NCBI RefSeq assembly: GCF_901875555.1
Contig: NZ_CABFMD010000002.1
Span: 16,200 to 80,199, forward strand
Direction of reading: 5' to 3'
Source: Streptococcus parasanguinis
Lineage (GTDB): Bacteria; Bacillota; Bacilli; Lactobacillales; Streptococcaceae
DNA length: 64,000 nt
In this document: piece by piece, positions 27,809 through 36,416 of the stretch
Layout of the letters: each line of letters starts with the position of its first letter
Position numbering within the stretch: the stretch's first letter is position 1
Position numbers and translations under genes: made by a program
The notes under the pieces: generated by a model
Database searches by the model: none
The model's input: the letters and a program-made list of their open reading frames with translations, nothing else
What the model was told of the DNA's origin: nothing

Positions 27809-28782
27809 AAATTCTTGTAACAGGTGCGACTGGTTTCCTTGGAAAATATGTGATTGAGGAATTATTGGATCACGACTATTCCATTGTAGCCTTTGGCCGA
27901 AACGAAAAAGTTGGCAAGGCTCTAGAAAGCGAGCGTGTCCAATTTGTAAAAGGGGATTTGAGCTCTATTGACGAACTAAGACAAGCCTTTCAGGACATTG
28001 ATGCTGTTGTTCATGCAGGAGCCTTATCCACGGCTTGGGGACCCTGGAAAGATTTCTATCAGGCAAATGTCATCGGCACCCAATATGTTCTTACCTTGTG
28101 TCGCGAATTTGCGGTACAACGCTTGGTTTACGTCTCTTCTCCCAGTATTTACGCGGCTGGAAAAGACCAATTAAACATCAAGGAAAGCGATGCTCCAACA
28201 GAAAATCACCTCAACAATTATATCCGAAGTAAATTGGCTTCTGAAAAACTATTTCCTGACTATCCAGATGTGCCAAGTATCATCTTGCGTCCAAGAGGAC
28301 TATTTGGAGTAGGGGATACCAGTATTTTACCTCGTGTCTTACGCCTCAGTAGAAAAATTGGGATTCCGTTGATTCGAGGAGGAGAGCAGCTCATGGATAT
28401 GACCTGTGTGGAAAATGTCGCCCTAGCCATTCGTTTGGCTCTGGAAGCAAAAGAAGCACAAGGACAGGTTTATAATATAACAAATGGAGAACCAAAGACC
28501 TTTAAGTATTTGATTGAAACCACACTAAAAGGATTAGGAGAACCCATTCGCTATCAGAAGATTCCAGCAGGTCTAGTAGCAGGTGTGGCCTACAGCCTTG
28601 AAGGAGTCTATCGATTATTTCATCTGAAAGCTGAACCCCCCTTGACTCGCTATACCTATTATCTCCTTCGCTATAGCCAAACTCTCGATATTCAGAAGGC
28701 CCAAATAGAACTTGGCTACTATCCAAAAATAACCATTGAAGAAGGGATTGATAAGTATGTCCAACATGATCGAGCACATTGA
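27805..28782 (+). CDS. NAD(P)-dependent 3-beta-HSD/epimerase-family reductase, OleD-like
   Basis: 325-aa extended short-chain dehydrogenase: Rossmann motif TGATGFLGKYV, and catalytic residues with S in VYVSSPSIY and the YxxxK pair in YIRSKLASEK. The C-terminal LKAEPPLTRYTYYLLRYSQTLDIQKAQIELGY follows the pattern of 3-beta-HSD family enzymes such as OleD, which reduces 2-alkyl-3-ketoacids in long-chain olefin and beta-lactone pathways. It overlaps both neighbours (4 and 26 nt). Likely role: reduction of a beta-keto group made by the KAS III enzyme. Confidence 0.85.
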   Translation: MKILVTGATGFLGKYVIEELLDHDYSIVAFGRNEKVGKALESERVQFVKGDLSSIDELRQAFQDIDAVVHAGALSTAWGPWKDFYQANVIGTQYVLTLCREFAVQRLVYVSSPSIYAAGKDQLNIKESDAPTENHLNNYIRSKLASEKLFPDYPDVPSIILRPRGLFGVGDTSILPRVLRLSRKIGIPLIRGGEQLMDMTCVENVALAIRLALEAKEAQGQVYNITNGEPKTFKYLIETTLKGLGEPIRYQKIPAGLVAGVAYSLEGVYRLFHLKAEPPLTRYTYYLLRYSQTLDIQKAQIELGYYPKITIEEGIDKYVQHDRAH

Positions 28783-29584
28783 TTATTTTCCAGCAGGTTT
28801 TTGTAGCAGTCATTCTGGACTATTATTCAAAGGGATTCCGAATGAAAAAATGCAATTTCCAGCAGGTGTCTTTTTGATTCATCATCGTGAAAAAGGCTAT
28901 ATTTTGTACGATACTGGCTATCATTATGAGATTAAGAAAAAAGCACGGTATTTCTGGTACCGTCTAGCAACGCCTATGCAGATGAAAAAAGAAGACCAGA
29001 TCGATTATTTATTGCAAGAGAGTGGCATTGATCCAGCAGCCATTTCCTATGTCATTCTTTCGCATTTGCACCCGGATCATCTCGGCGGAGCAGCACTTTT
29101 TCCAAATGCTCTTTTCTTTGTAACTCAGGAAGTCTATGAAGTGTACCAGAAGCCGAAATTCAAAGATCTGATTTTTAAAGAGTTTCTGCCAGCTGATTTC
29201 AAAGATCGGGTGACTTGTCTCAAAGCAGATCAAAGGCATCCAGCTTTCCCTTACCGCCCGACTGCGGACCTATTTGGTGATGGGAGTATTCTCGTATCAT
29301 CTATCGATGGGCATGCGAGAGGGCAGGCGTGTCTGTATATGGATGAGTTGAAACTCTATATAGGTGCAGATCTATGCTGGGGAGTAGAGCTCTTGCCTTA
29401 CACACGGCAAATGCGTCTCATTCCTTCCTTGGTTCAGGATGATAAGAAGGCTTATTTAAAAGGAGCTGATTTGCTGGAAACACTATTACAAGAGGGCATT
29501 CAAGTTGTGGTCAGCCACGACCCGCAAGATCGGATTGAAAGGATTTTAAATGAAAAAAACAGTCTTTCTGAAAACCTTTATTGA
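28757..29584 (+). CDS. Metallo-beta-lactamase-fold hydrolase
   Basis: 275 aa. Zinc motif HxHxDH in LSHLHPDHLGG, further ligand in SIDGHARGQ, and a late histidine in VVVSHDPQD. The pattern and length resemble lactonase-type members (AHL lactonase-like), which open lactones or cleave esters. ATG 28757 is preferred because AAGAAGGG lies about 10 nt upstream; ATG 28766 is an alternative. It overlaps the flanking genes by 26 and 35 nt. Could hydrolyse a lactone or thioester intermediate, or act as self-protection. Confidence 0.83.
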   Translation: MSNMIEHIDYFPAGFCSSHSGLLFKGIPNEKMQFPAGVFLIHHREKGYILYDTGYHYEIKKKARYFWYRLATPMQMKKEDQIDYLLQESGIDPAAISYVILSHLHPDHLGGAALFPNALFFVTQEVYEVYQKPKFKDLIFKEFLPADFKDRVTCLKADQRHPAFPYRPTADLFGDGSILVSSIDGHARGQACLYMDELKLYIGADLCWGVELLPYTRQMRLIPSLVQDDKKAYLKGADLLETLLQEGIQVVVSHDPQDRIERILNEKNSLSENLY

Positions 29585-30815
29585 AACCAGATGGTGCCAT
29601 CGATTCCGTTCAAAAGAGGCCTTGAATCGTTACCAAGATATGCAATTGGCACGCTACCATGCTTTTATCACTTCTCACTCTCCCTATTTTCAAAGCCATT
29701 CTCCTGAATCTTTTGGGACGATGGATAAGAATTTCATGATGACGCATTTCAATGAACTCAATACCTTGGGGATGGATCGAGATCAGGCATTAGAGATGGC
29801 CATACGTGGAGAACAAACACGAGATTTTACCGAGATGAATGGAGAAGTAGCAGTAGGTTTGTCTTCTGGAACCTCCGGTCACCGAGGGGTTTTTGTCACC
29901 ACAGAAAAAGAAAGAAGTATGTGGGCTGCAGCCATCTTAGCGAAGATGCTGCCAAAAGGAAACCTGTTTGGTCATCGCATTGCTTTTTTCTTACGAGCGG
30001 ACAATGAACTCTATCAAACCATTAATTCAGGCCTGATCCGCTTGGAATATTTTGATATCTTCAAGGATAGTAAGGAGCATTTAGAGCGTCTCAAAAACTA
30101 TCAGCCAACCATTGTAGTGGCGCCTGCTTCCACCTTGATTGAGTTAGCTAACTATGTCACTAATCAGCACCTTGCTCTTCACCCTGTCAAGGTTGTCTCT
30201 GTCGCGGAGATCCTAGAGGATAGAGATGCTCAGACAATCGCTAAAGCCTTTCAACTAGATAAGGTTGATCAGGTCTACCAAGCGACAGAAGGGTTTTTAG
30301 CTTGTACTTGTTCAGAAGGTCATCTTCACCTCAATGAAGATATATTGTATATCGAAAAAGAGTATCTAGATGATCACCGATTTTATCCGATGATTACAGA
30401 TTTCAAACGAACGAGTCAACCCATCTATCGCTACCGACTCAATGATATTTTAGTAGAAGAAAAGTCTCCCTGTCCTTGTGGATCCGTTTTTACTCGAATC
30501 GCGAAAATCGAAGGACGATCGGACGATATCTTCTATTTCAAAAAAGTTGATGGAAACAGCCAAACCATCTATCCAGATTTTATTCGCCGGTGCATTTTAT
30601 TCGTTGAAAATATTCAGGACTATCAAGTGACTCAGCTGGCAGATGGATGTATTACCATCGCCTTGAGTCATCGTTCCGACTTTATTGAGAAAGCGATCTT
30701 TGCCCAATTTGAACTCTTAGCTCAACAAAAACAATTCATCCTCCCAAGTATTCAATTTATCGATTACCAATGGGACCCAACACGTAAATTAAAACGTGTT
30801 CAACGACTTCAATAA
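29550..30815 (+). CDS. Adenylate-forming acyl ligase (PaaK/F390 synthetase-related)
   Basis: 421 aa of the ANL superfamily, PaaK/CapK branch. The phosphate loop is VGLSSGTSGHRGVF, the A5-type motif is YQATEGFLACTC, and the C-terminal lid region reads CPCGSVFTRIAKIEGRSDD as in phenylacetate-CoA ligases. It should activate a carboxylic acid as acyl-AMP for transfer to CoA, an alcohol or an amine. In olefin and beta-lactone pathways the analogous enzyme (OleC) acts on a beta-hydroxy acid. It overlaps the MBL gene by 35 nt. Confidence 0.82.
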   Translation: MKKTVFLKTFIETRWCHRFRSKEALNRYQDMQLARYHAFITSHSPYFQSHSPESFGTMDKNFMMTHFNELNTLGMDRDQALEMAIRGEQTRDFTEMNGEVAVGLSSGTSGHRGVFVTTEKERSMWAAAILAKMLPKGNLFGHRIAFFLRADNELYQTINSGLIRLEYFDIFKDSKEHLERLKNYQPTIVVAPASTLIELANYVTNQHLALHPVKVVSVAEILEDRDAQTIAKAFQLDKVDQVYQATEGFLACTCSEGHLHLNEDILYIEKEYLDDHRFYPMITDFKRTSQPIYRYRLNDILVEEKSPCPCGSVFTRIAKIEGRSDDIFYFKKVDGNSQTIYPDFIRRCILFVENIQDYQVTQLADGCITIALSHRSDFIEKAIFAQFELLAQQKQFILPSIQFIDYQWDPTRKLKRVQRLQ

Positions 30816-30827
30816 AAGGAGAATCCT

Positions 30828-31772
30828 ATGACTACTGTAAAAAGACATCTGCAAATCAAAGGCTATGGAACAGCGCTTCCAGCTCATACAGTGACCTTCA
30901 AAGACCAGACTCGTTACCGGGTAAAAGAAGGAGAAGAAACACAGATTGATCTAGCATCGCGTGCGATTGAAACTGCTTTAAAACATGCAGGGCTTGAAAT
31001 GACAGATATCGACTGCCTGGTTTCGGCTAGTGCGGTTGGCGTTCAGCCTATTCCTTGTACGGCTGCTTTGATCCATGAGCGCGTGGCTAAGGGACTAACG
31101 ATTCCAGCCATGGATATCAATACCACCTGTACTAGTTTTGTATCAGCCTTAAGCACCATTTCCTATCTGATTGAAGGTGGCGAATACCAACGGGTTCTCA
31201 TTGTATCCAGTGAAGTAGGAAGTCTTGGCCTTAATCCTAAACAAAAAGAAAGCTTTGAATTGTTTAGCGATGGAGCCGCAGCTTTTATTTTTGAAGCGAC
31301 AAGCGAAGATAAAGGAATCATTGCCAGTATGCAACGTACCTGGTCTGAAGGAGCCCATGATACCGAAATTCGTGGTGGTTTGACAGCTTATCATCCGAAA
31401 TTGTACTCTGAAGCAACCAAGACTGATTTCATGTTTGACATGAAAGGGAAGAAAATCCTCTTACTTTCTGCTCGTGTTATCCCAGAAATGTTCCAAGAAT
31501 TCCAGGCAAAATCAGGCATTTCTAAAGATTCTGTAGACTATATTATTCCTCACCAAGCAAGTCGCGCCTTGCCACTCGTCATGGACAAATTGGGCGTTGG
31601 CAAAGATAAATATCTCAATATTGTCAGCGATTATGGCAATATGGTTTCGGTAGCCGTGCCTTTCGGTTTAGCCTATGCGCTTGATCACGGCTATGCGAAG
31701 GAGGGAGATACCATCTTCTTGATGGGAACTGCAGCAGGGATGACAGTCAATATGGTAGCACTAAAACTCTAA
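30828..31772 (+). CDS. 3-oxoacyl-ACP synthase III family enzyme
   Basis: 314-aa thiolase-fold condensing enzyme with the KAS III triad: Cys in DINTTCTSFVSALS, His in IPHQASRALP, Asn in YGNMVS. It is separate from the fatty-acid synthesis (fab) cluster and sits with secondary-metabolism-type genes, so it probably condenses an acyl-CoA/ACP with a special partner rather than priming housekeeping fatty acids. AAAGGAG precedes the ATG. A terminator follows at 31812, ending the operon. Confidence 0.87.
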   Translation: MTTVKRHLQIKGYGTALPAHTVTFKDQTRYRVKEGEETQIDLASRAIETALKHAGLEMTDIDCLVSASAVGVQPIPCTAALIHERVAKGLTIPAMDINTTCTSFVSALSTISYLIEGGEYQRVLIVSSEVGSLGLNPKQKESFELFSDGAAAFIFEATSEDKGIIASMQRTWSEGAHDTEIRGGLTAYHPKLYSEATKTDFMFDMKGKKILLLSARVIPEMFQEFQAKSGISKDSVDYIIPHQASRALPLVMDKLGVGKDKYLNIVSDYGNMVSVAVPFGLAYALDHGYAKEGDTIFLMGTAAGMTVNMVALKL

Positions 31773-31811
31773 TGATCAATCCTCTTATTTCAAGCTCAAA
31801 AAGCATCGAGT

Positions 31812-31837
31812 CCCGCTAGTCTTTAGCGGGCTTTTTT
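31812..31837 (+). terminator. Terminator of the 26531-31772 operon
   Basis: CCCGCTA (31812-31818) / TAGCGGG (31824-31830) followed by C and six T residues. Confidence 0.88.
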
Positions 31838-31845
31838 GATATAAT
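31837..31845 (+). promoter_or_regulatory. Extended -10 promoter of ylxM-ffh
   Basis: TG-A-TATAAT directly after the terminator T run; no good -35. The expected start point (about 31852) is at the ylxM ATG (31853). Confidence 0.55.
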
Positions 31846-31852
31846 GAAAGGT

Positions 31853-32185
31853 ATGGAAATTGAGAAAACCAACCGAATGAATGCGCTCTTTGAGTTTTAC
31901 GCAGCGCTCTTGACGGACAAGCAAATGAACTACATCGAGCTTTATTACGCTGATGACTACAGCTTGGCTGAGATTGCAGAAGAGTTTGGAGTGAGCCGTC
32001 AGGCGGTCTATGACAATATTAAACGTACAGAAAAGATTTTGGAGGACTACGAAATGAAACTCCATATGTATTCCGATTACATTGTTCGTAGTCAGATTTT
32101 TGATCAGATTTTAGAACGCTATCCGGAAGATACTTTTCTACAAGAGCAGGTTGAAATTTTATCAAGCATTGACAATCGGGAGTGA
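31853..32185 (+). CDS. ylxM: YlxM family DNA-binding/SRP-associated protein
   Basis: 110 aa. The helix-turn-helix region [22 protein letters not shown] is typical of YlxM, a partner of the SRP pathway encoded beside ffh (in S. mutans it modulates SRP assembly and GTPase activity). [16 protein letters not shown] is the conserved start at 31853; an ATG at 31844 lies within the -10 element. GAAAGG is too close to serve as a normal ribosome site, so translation may be leaderless. Confidence 0.92.
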   Translation: MEIEKTNRMNALFEFYAALLTDKQMNYIELYYADDYSLAEIAEEFGVSRQAVYDNIKRTEKILEDYEMKLHMYSDYIVRSQIFDQILERYPEDTFLQEQVEILSSIDNRE

Positions 32186-32187
32186 TT

Positions 32188-32403
32188 ATGGGCAGTCTCG
32201 TCATTTATCAAGGAATACCTTGCAAACTATTAGTCGCAGAGGGAGTATTTCCTACTCGACTACAAATTATCTCGCCCAATGATATCTCCAAAGCTATGCA
32301 AATAGGTTTTAGCTGTTGGGGATATCCAAATGAAATCATGAAAGAAGTCACACCCGAAGAACTAGAATGTTTGGAACATTTCGGACGATTTCCACTGAAT
32401 TGA
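32188..32403 (+). CDS. Small hypothetical protein between ylxM and ffh
   Basis: 71 aa, compact and without membrane segments: MGSLVIYQGIPCKLLVAEG ... VTPEELECLEHFGRFPLN. It starts 3 nt after the ylxM stop with GGGAG inside the ylxM end, and ends 17 nt before ffh. No family recognised. Tight packing in the SRP operon supports expression. Confidence 0.7.
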   Translation: MGSLVIYQGIPCKLLVAEGVFPTRLQIISPNDISKAMQIGFSCWGYPNEIMKEVTPEELECLEHFGRFPLN

Positions 32404-32420
32404 ATAAATAGGAGAAAAAT

Positions 32421-33995
32421 ATGGCATTTGAAAGTTTAACCGAACGTTTACAGAACGTCTTTAAAAATCTTCGTAAGAAAGGGAAAATCTCTGAAGCGGA
32501 TGTCCAAGAGGCGACCAAAGAGATTCGTCTAGCCCTCTTAGAGGCCGACGTTGCCCTTCCAGTTGTAAAAGACTTTATCAAACGCGTCCGCGAGCGGGCT
32601 GTAGGTCATGAGATAATCGAAACCCTCAATCCTGCCCAACAAATCGTGAAGATTGTCGATGAAGAATTGACAGCCATTTTGGGTTCTGAAACAGCAGACA
32701 TTATCAAATCTCCAAAAATTCCAACCATTATCATGATGGTCGGTCTTCAAGGGGCTGGTAAAACAACCTTTGCTGGGAAATTGGCTAACAAATTGGTCAA
32801 GGAAGAAAATGCAAGTCCTTTGATGATTGCGGCCGATATCTATCGTCCAGCAGCCATTGACCAGTTGAAGACGCTTGGTCAACAGATCAATGTCCCTGTC
32901 TTCTCACTAGGTACAGAAGTCCCTGCAGTAGAGATCGTTCGTCAAGGTTTGGAGCAGGCAAGAGCCAACCACAATGACTATGTCTTGATCGATACGGCCG
33001 GTCGTCTGCAAATCGATGAAAAACTCATGGGCGAGTTGCGGGATGTCAAAGCCCTTGCTGAGCCAAATGAAATCCTTTTGGTCGTCGATGCTATGATCGG
33101 TCAAGAAGCGGCCAATGTGGCGCGTGAGTTTAACGAACAACTCGAAGTGACCGGGGTGATCTTGACCAAGATTGATGGGGATACCCGTGGTGGTGCAGCC
33201 CTTTCTGTCCGTCAGATTACTGGGAAGCCAATCAAATTCACTGGTACTGGTGAAAAAATCACCGATATCGAAACCTTCCACCCAGACCGCATGTCTGGTC
33301 GGATCCTCGGTATGGGGGATATGTTGACACTGATCGAGAAGGCTTCTCAAGAATACGATGAGAAACGCTCTCTTGAACTCGCTGAAAAGATGCGGGAAAA
33401 TACCTTCGATTTCAACGATTTTATCGATCAGTTAGACCAAGTTCAAAACATGGGACCAATGGAAGACTTGCTCAAGATGCTTCCAGGTATGGCTAATAAC
33501 CCTGCCATGAAGAACCTCAAGGTCGATGAACGAGAAATTGCTCGCAAACGCGCCATCGTATCATCCATGACACCAGCTGAACGGGAGAATCCAGATCTCT
33601 TGAACCCTAGCCGTCGTCGTAGGATTGCTGCTGGATCAGGAAATAGCTTTGTCGAAGTCAACAAATTCATCAAGGACTTTAACCAAGCCAAACAGATGAT
33701 GCAAGGTGTCCTCTCTGGCGATATGAACAAGATGATGAAACAAATGGGGCTTAATCCAAATAATCTACCGAAGAATATGCCTGGTGGCATGCCTGATATG
33801 TCTGCCCTTGAAGGCATGATGATGGGACAAGGCGGGATGTCTGACTTATCAGCTCTTGGCGGAGGCGCTGGGATGCCAGATATGAGCCAAATGTTCGGTG
33901 GTGGTCTCAAAGGAAAAGCCGGCGAATTCATGATGAAACGGGCGATGAACAAGATGGCCAAACAAATGCGCAAAAATAAGAAAAAACGGAAATAA
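32421..33995 (+). CDS. ffh: Signal recognition particle GTPase Ffh
   Basis: Protein subunit of SRP, which binds signal sequences at the ribosome and delivers them to FtsY. 524 aa: N domain, G domain with GLQGAGKTTFAGKLA, DTAGR and TKIDGDTRGGAA, then the methionine-rich M domain ending in a basic tail (KMAKQMRKNKKKRK). The M domain has an extended Met/Gly-rich stretch (about residues 452-500) typical of streptococci. GGAG precedes the ATG. Confidence 0.97.
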   Translation: MAFESLTERLQNVFKNLRKKGKISEADVQEATKEIRLALLEADVALPVVKDFIKRVRERAVGHEIIETLNPAQQIVKIVDEELTAILGSETADIIKSPKIPTIIMMVGLQGAGKTTFAGKLANKLVKEENASPLMIAADIYRPAAIDQLKTLGQQINVPVFSLGTEVPAVEIVRQGLEQARANHNDYVLIDTAGRLQIDEKLMGELRDVKALAEPNEILLVVDAMIGQEAANVAREFNEQLEVTGVILTKIDGDTRGGAALSVRQITGKPIKFTGTGEKITDIETFHPDRMSGRILGMGDMLTLIEKASQEYDEKRSLELAEKMRENTFDFNDFIDQLDQVQNMGPMEDLLKMLPGMANNPAMKNLKVDEREIARKRAIVSSMTPAERENPDLLNPSRRRRIAAGSGNSFVEVNKFIKDFNQAKQMMQGVLSGDMNKMMKQMGLNPNNLPKNMPGGMPDMSALEGMMMGQGGMSDLSALGGGAGMPDMSQMFGGGLKGKAGEFMMKRAMNKMAKQMRKNKKKRK

Positions 33996-34006
33996 TTCTA
34001 TCTAAT

Positions 34007-34039
34007 AAGAGCCTGGAACACACCGTTCTAGGTTCTTTT
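34007..34039 (+). terminator. Terminator after ffh
   Basis: 13-position stem 34007-34019 / 34025-34037 with two G-T pairs (AAGAGCCTGGAAC / GTTCTAGGTTCTT) followed by T. Confidence 0.8.
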
Positions 34040-34061
34040 AGAAAATACCACTAGAGGAAAA

Positions 34062-34829
34062 ATGTTAAAAAAACTATTTCAACAACTCATTCGTTTCTTT
34101 GGAAGACTCTTTTCTTCGCACAGCAAGCCCTTTGAATTTCCTAAAGGATCGAAGAAACCTCCCATTAGACCAATCATCTTTGTACCTGGTAGTTCAGCTA
34201 GTATCCAGCGTTTCAATGGAACCATCCGCATGCTCCATCGCTATTCTAGAAAAAAGCAGAGTCTCCTAAAAATTAGGGTTAATCAAGATAATTCCATCCA
34301 GATGGAAGGCAGACTGAACAGCAAGGACCGCAATCCGATGATTGTGATTGGCTTTGAAAACAATCGAGATGGATATCCCAACATCAAACAGCAAATTGAA
34401 TCACTAAAAACAGCCTTTCAGCATCTGTTAGATCACTATTATTTTACCGACTTTCAGGCTGTTGGGCACTCAAATGGCGGTTTGGTATTGACCGGATTTC
34501 TGGAAAGTGGATTTTTGGAGAAGAAAAGGCTCAAGCTAACAAAACTTGCTATTATCGGGAGTCCTTATCTATTTAATCAAGACATGTACGAAGATTTTCA
34601 AAAGTGGAAACATCGGATTGGTAAAGAAGTACAAGTTCTCAATTTCGTAGGTGATTTTGCAGGAAAAACAGATGGGATCGTACCGCTAAAGAGCGCCCAG
34701 GCTGGAAAGAAGATTTTTAACGAAAATTGCTATACTGAAGTTTATTTAACTGGTCGTAAGGCCCATCATTCCGCATTGCCAACCAATCCAGAATTGGTAA
34801 AACAATTAAGTTTATTTTTAAATCTATAG
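34062..34829 (+). CDS. DUF915 alpha/beta-hydrolase
   Basis: 255 aa, second DUF915 member in the window. Oxyanion region IIFVPGSSASIQRFNG, nucleophile elbow GHSNGG, aspartate region FAGKTDGIVPL, catalytic histidine in KAHHSALPTN. It lacks the hydrophobic signal anchor of the 21667 gene; the N-terminus is instead basic and amphipathic (LKKLFQQLIRFFGRLF), which could still bind the membrane. Stand-alone gene with a terminator on each side. Confidence 0.87.
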   Translation: MLKKLFQQLIRFFGRLFSSHSKPFEFPKGSKKPPIRPIIFVPGSSASIQRFNGTIRMLHRYSRKKQSLLKIRVNQDNSIQMEGRLNSKDRNPMIVIGFENNRDGYPNIKQQIESLKTAFQHLLDHYYFTDFQAVGHSNGGLVLTGFLESGFLEKKRLKLTKLAIIGSPYLFNQDMYEDFQKWKHRIGKEVQVLNFVGDFAGKTDGIVPLKSAQAGKKIFNENCYTEVYLTGRKAHHSALPTNPELVKQLSLFLNL

Positions 34830-34830
34830 A

Positions 34831-34864
34831 AGATTACATAATTTAACTTATGTAATCTTTTTTA
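34831..34864 (+). terminator. Terminator after the second DUF915 gene
   Basis: Perfect 11-bp stem AGATTACATAA / TTATGTAATCT (34831-34841 / 34848-34858) plus T run. Confidence 0.88.
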
Positions 34865-35178
34865 TTCATTTATACTGTAGTATTGAACAACGACCTCAGA
34901 ATGAAGGAACTGACAAAGAAAATCATTCATAGAAGTTAAAATATCTTGCCAACCTAACTAAATCGACTAGAAATGATTTTTGGTTTTAAAGAGATATCAG
35001 ATAACAAGAAACATCTCCTAGATTTAAATAACCTTGCAAATAGATGAAGAGTTTGAGAAAAATGAATAGCAAGGAAAACTTCACATAAACAAAACTAGAT
35101 TATGAGAATTTTGTAAAAAATTTTTTGGTTACAATATACACCATGCGCCTTATTAGGTTCATAATATTCTCTATATCA
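34865..35178. other. AT-rich non-coding DNA before dif
   Basis: No ORF with a ribosome site. An imperfect palindrome with TTGTAA/TTACAA ends lies at 35111-35134. Otherwise nothing recognisable; this is the terminus-proximal spacer ahead of the dif_SL-like site. Confidence 0.6.
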
Positions 35179-35209
35179 TCTTTCCGAAAAACTATAATTT
35201 TCTTGAAAA
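35179..35209 (+). other. dif: dif_SL-like site (XerS recombination site)
   Basis: The sequence TTTCCGAAAAACTATAATTT (35181-35200) followed by TCTTGAAAA (35201-35209) has the layout of the streptococcal/lactococcal dif_SL: an imperfect inverted repeat (TTTCCGAAAA / TTTTCTTGAAA) around a TATAAT-like centre, located directly upstream of xerS. XerS resolves chromosome dimers here with FtsK. Gene orientation flips from + to - across this point, as expected at the terminus. Confidence 0.88.
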
Positions 35210-35231
35210 ATATATCTTGCTATGCTATACT
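35203..35231 (+). promoter_or_regulatory. xerS promoter overlapping dif
   Basis: TTGAAA (35203-35208), 17-bp spacer, TATACT (35226-35231). The -35 box is inside the right arm of the dif-like site. The -10 lies in a perfect inverted repeat CTATACTA-C-TAGTATAG (35225-35241). Confidence 0.75.
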
Positions 35232-35259
35232 ACTAGTATAGAAAGATTTGGAGAAAAAC

Positions 35260-36330
35260 ATGAAACGCGAGATCTTATTAGAACGTATCGATAAACTCAA
35301 ACAAGTCATGCCTTGGTACGTCTTAGAATATTACCAATCAAAACTGGCCGTTCCATATAGTTTTACGACCTTATACGAATACTTAAAGGAATATGATCGA
35401 TTTTTCACCTGGGTTTTGAAATCTGGTATATCGGATGCTGACACCATGGCCGAGATCCCTTTAGATGTTCTGGAACACATGACCAAGAAAGACATGGAGT
35501 CCTTTATTCTTTACTTACGTGAACGTCCTCTGCTCAATGCTAATACGACGAAAAACGGGGTTTCTCAAACGACCATTAACCGTACCTTATCAGCTATCTC
35601 TAGTCTCTATAAGTATTTGACCGAGGAAGTTGAAAACGAGCAAGGGGAACCTTATTTCTACCGTAACGTCATGAAGAAGGTTGCGACCAAGAAAAAGAAA
35701 GAAACCTTGGCGGCCCGAGCTGAAAATATCAAACAAAAACTCTTTTTAGGGGACGAAACAGAAGGTTTCCTGAATTATATCGATCAGGAGTACCCGCAAA
35801 CCCTCTCAAATCGCGCCTTATCTTCCTTTAATAAGAATAAAGAGCGAGATTTAGCCATTATTGCACTTCTTCTTGCCTCAGGTGTTCGTCTCTCAGAGGC
35901 GGTTAACCTCGATCTACGTGACCTCAATCTCAAAATGATGGTGATCGATGTCACTCGAAAAGGTGGAAAACGAGACTCGGTTAATGTTGCTGCCTTTGCT
36001 AAGCCTTATCTGGAGCAATATCTTGCTATTCGAGACAAACGTTACAAGACAGAAAAGACCGATACAGCCCTATTCTTAACCTTGTATCGAGGGGTTCCAA
36101 ACCGGATCGATGCTTCTAGTGTTGAAAAGATGGTCGCCAAGTATTCTGAAGATTTTAAAGTCCGTGTGACCCCTCACAAGCTTCGCCATACATTAGCAAC
36201 GCGTCTCTATGATGCGACCAAATCACAGGTTTTAGTCAGCCACCAGCTGGGACATGCCAGCACACAAGTTACAGACTTGTATACCCATATCGTTAATGAT
36301 GAGCAAAAGAATGCTTTGGATAGCTTGTGA
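35260..36330 (+). CDS. xerS: Tyrosine recombinase XerS
   Basis: Single-enzyme Xer recombinase of streptococci and lactococci that resolves chromosome dimers at dif_SL. 356 aa, exactly the family length. SAM-like N-terminal domain, then the catalytic domain with Arg in [22 protein letters not shown] (HxxR), HQLGHAS, and the nucleophile Tyr in [11 protein letters not shown] 35260 follows GGAG (35250-35253) at normal spacing; a TTG 12 nt earlier would overlap that site. Confidence 0.96.
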   Translation: MKREILLERIDKLKQVMPWYVLEYYQSKLAVPYSFTTLYEYLKEYDRFFTWVLKSGISDADTMAEIPLDVLEHMTKKDMESFILYLRERPLLNANTTKNGVSQTTINRTLSAISSLYKYLTEEVENEQGEPYFYRNVMKKVATKKKKETLAARAENIKQKLFLGDETEGFLNYIDQEYPQTLSNRALSSFNKNKERDLAIIALLLASGVRLSEAVNLDLRDLNLKMMVIDVTRKGGKRDSVNVAAFAKPYLEQYLAIRDKRYKTEKTDTALFLTLYRGVPNRIDASSVEKMVAKYSEDFKVRVTPHKLRHTLATRLYDATKSQVLVSHQLGHASTQVTDLYTHIVNDEQKNALDSL

Positions 36331-36370
36331 GTTTACATAAGGTAAATTATGTAATATTTATAGTGTTAGA

Positions 36371-36410
36371 AAAAGAGCGTAAATCTTTGATAGAATTTTA
36401 CGCTCTTTTA
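36371..36410. terminator. Bidirectional terminator between xerS and the 36417 gene
   Basis: 13-bp stem AAAAGAGCGTAAA / TTTACGCTCTTTT (36371-36383 / 36397-36409) with A and T tracts, placed between convergent genes. Confidence 0.85.
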
Positions 36411-36416
36411 TTCTTT

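Noticed and set aside
33443..33973. 176-codon ORF antisense to the ffh M domain
   Set aside because: Caused by the Met/Gly-rich codon pattern of ffh; no ribosome site.
35142..35240. 32-codon + strand ORF running through the dif-like site
   Set aside because: No ribosome site; it reads the dif sequence and xerS promoter as codons.
35373..35380. Another TACGAATA (cin-box match)
   Set aside because: Inside the xerS coding sequence (encodes YEY); no gene start at the right distance.
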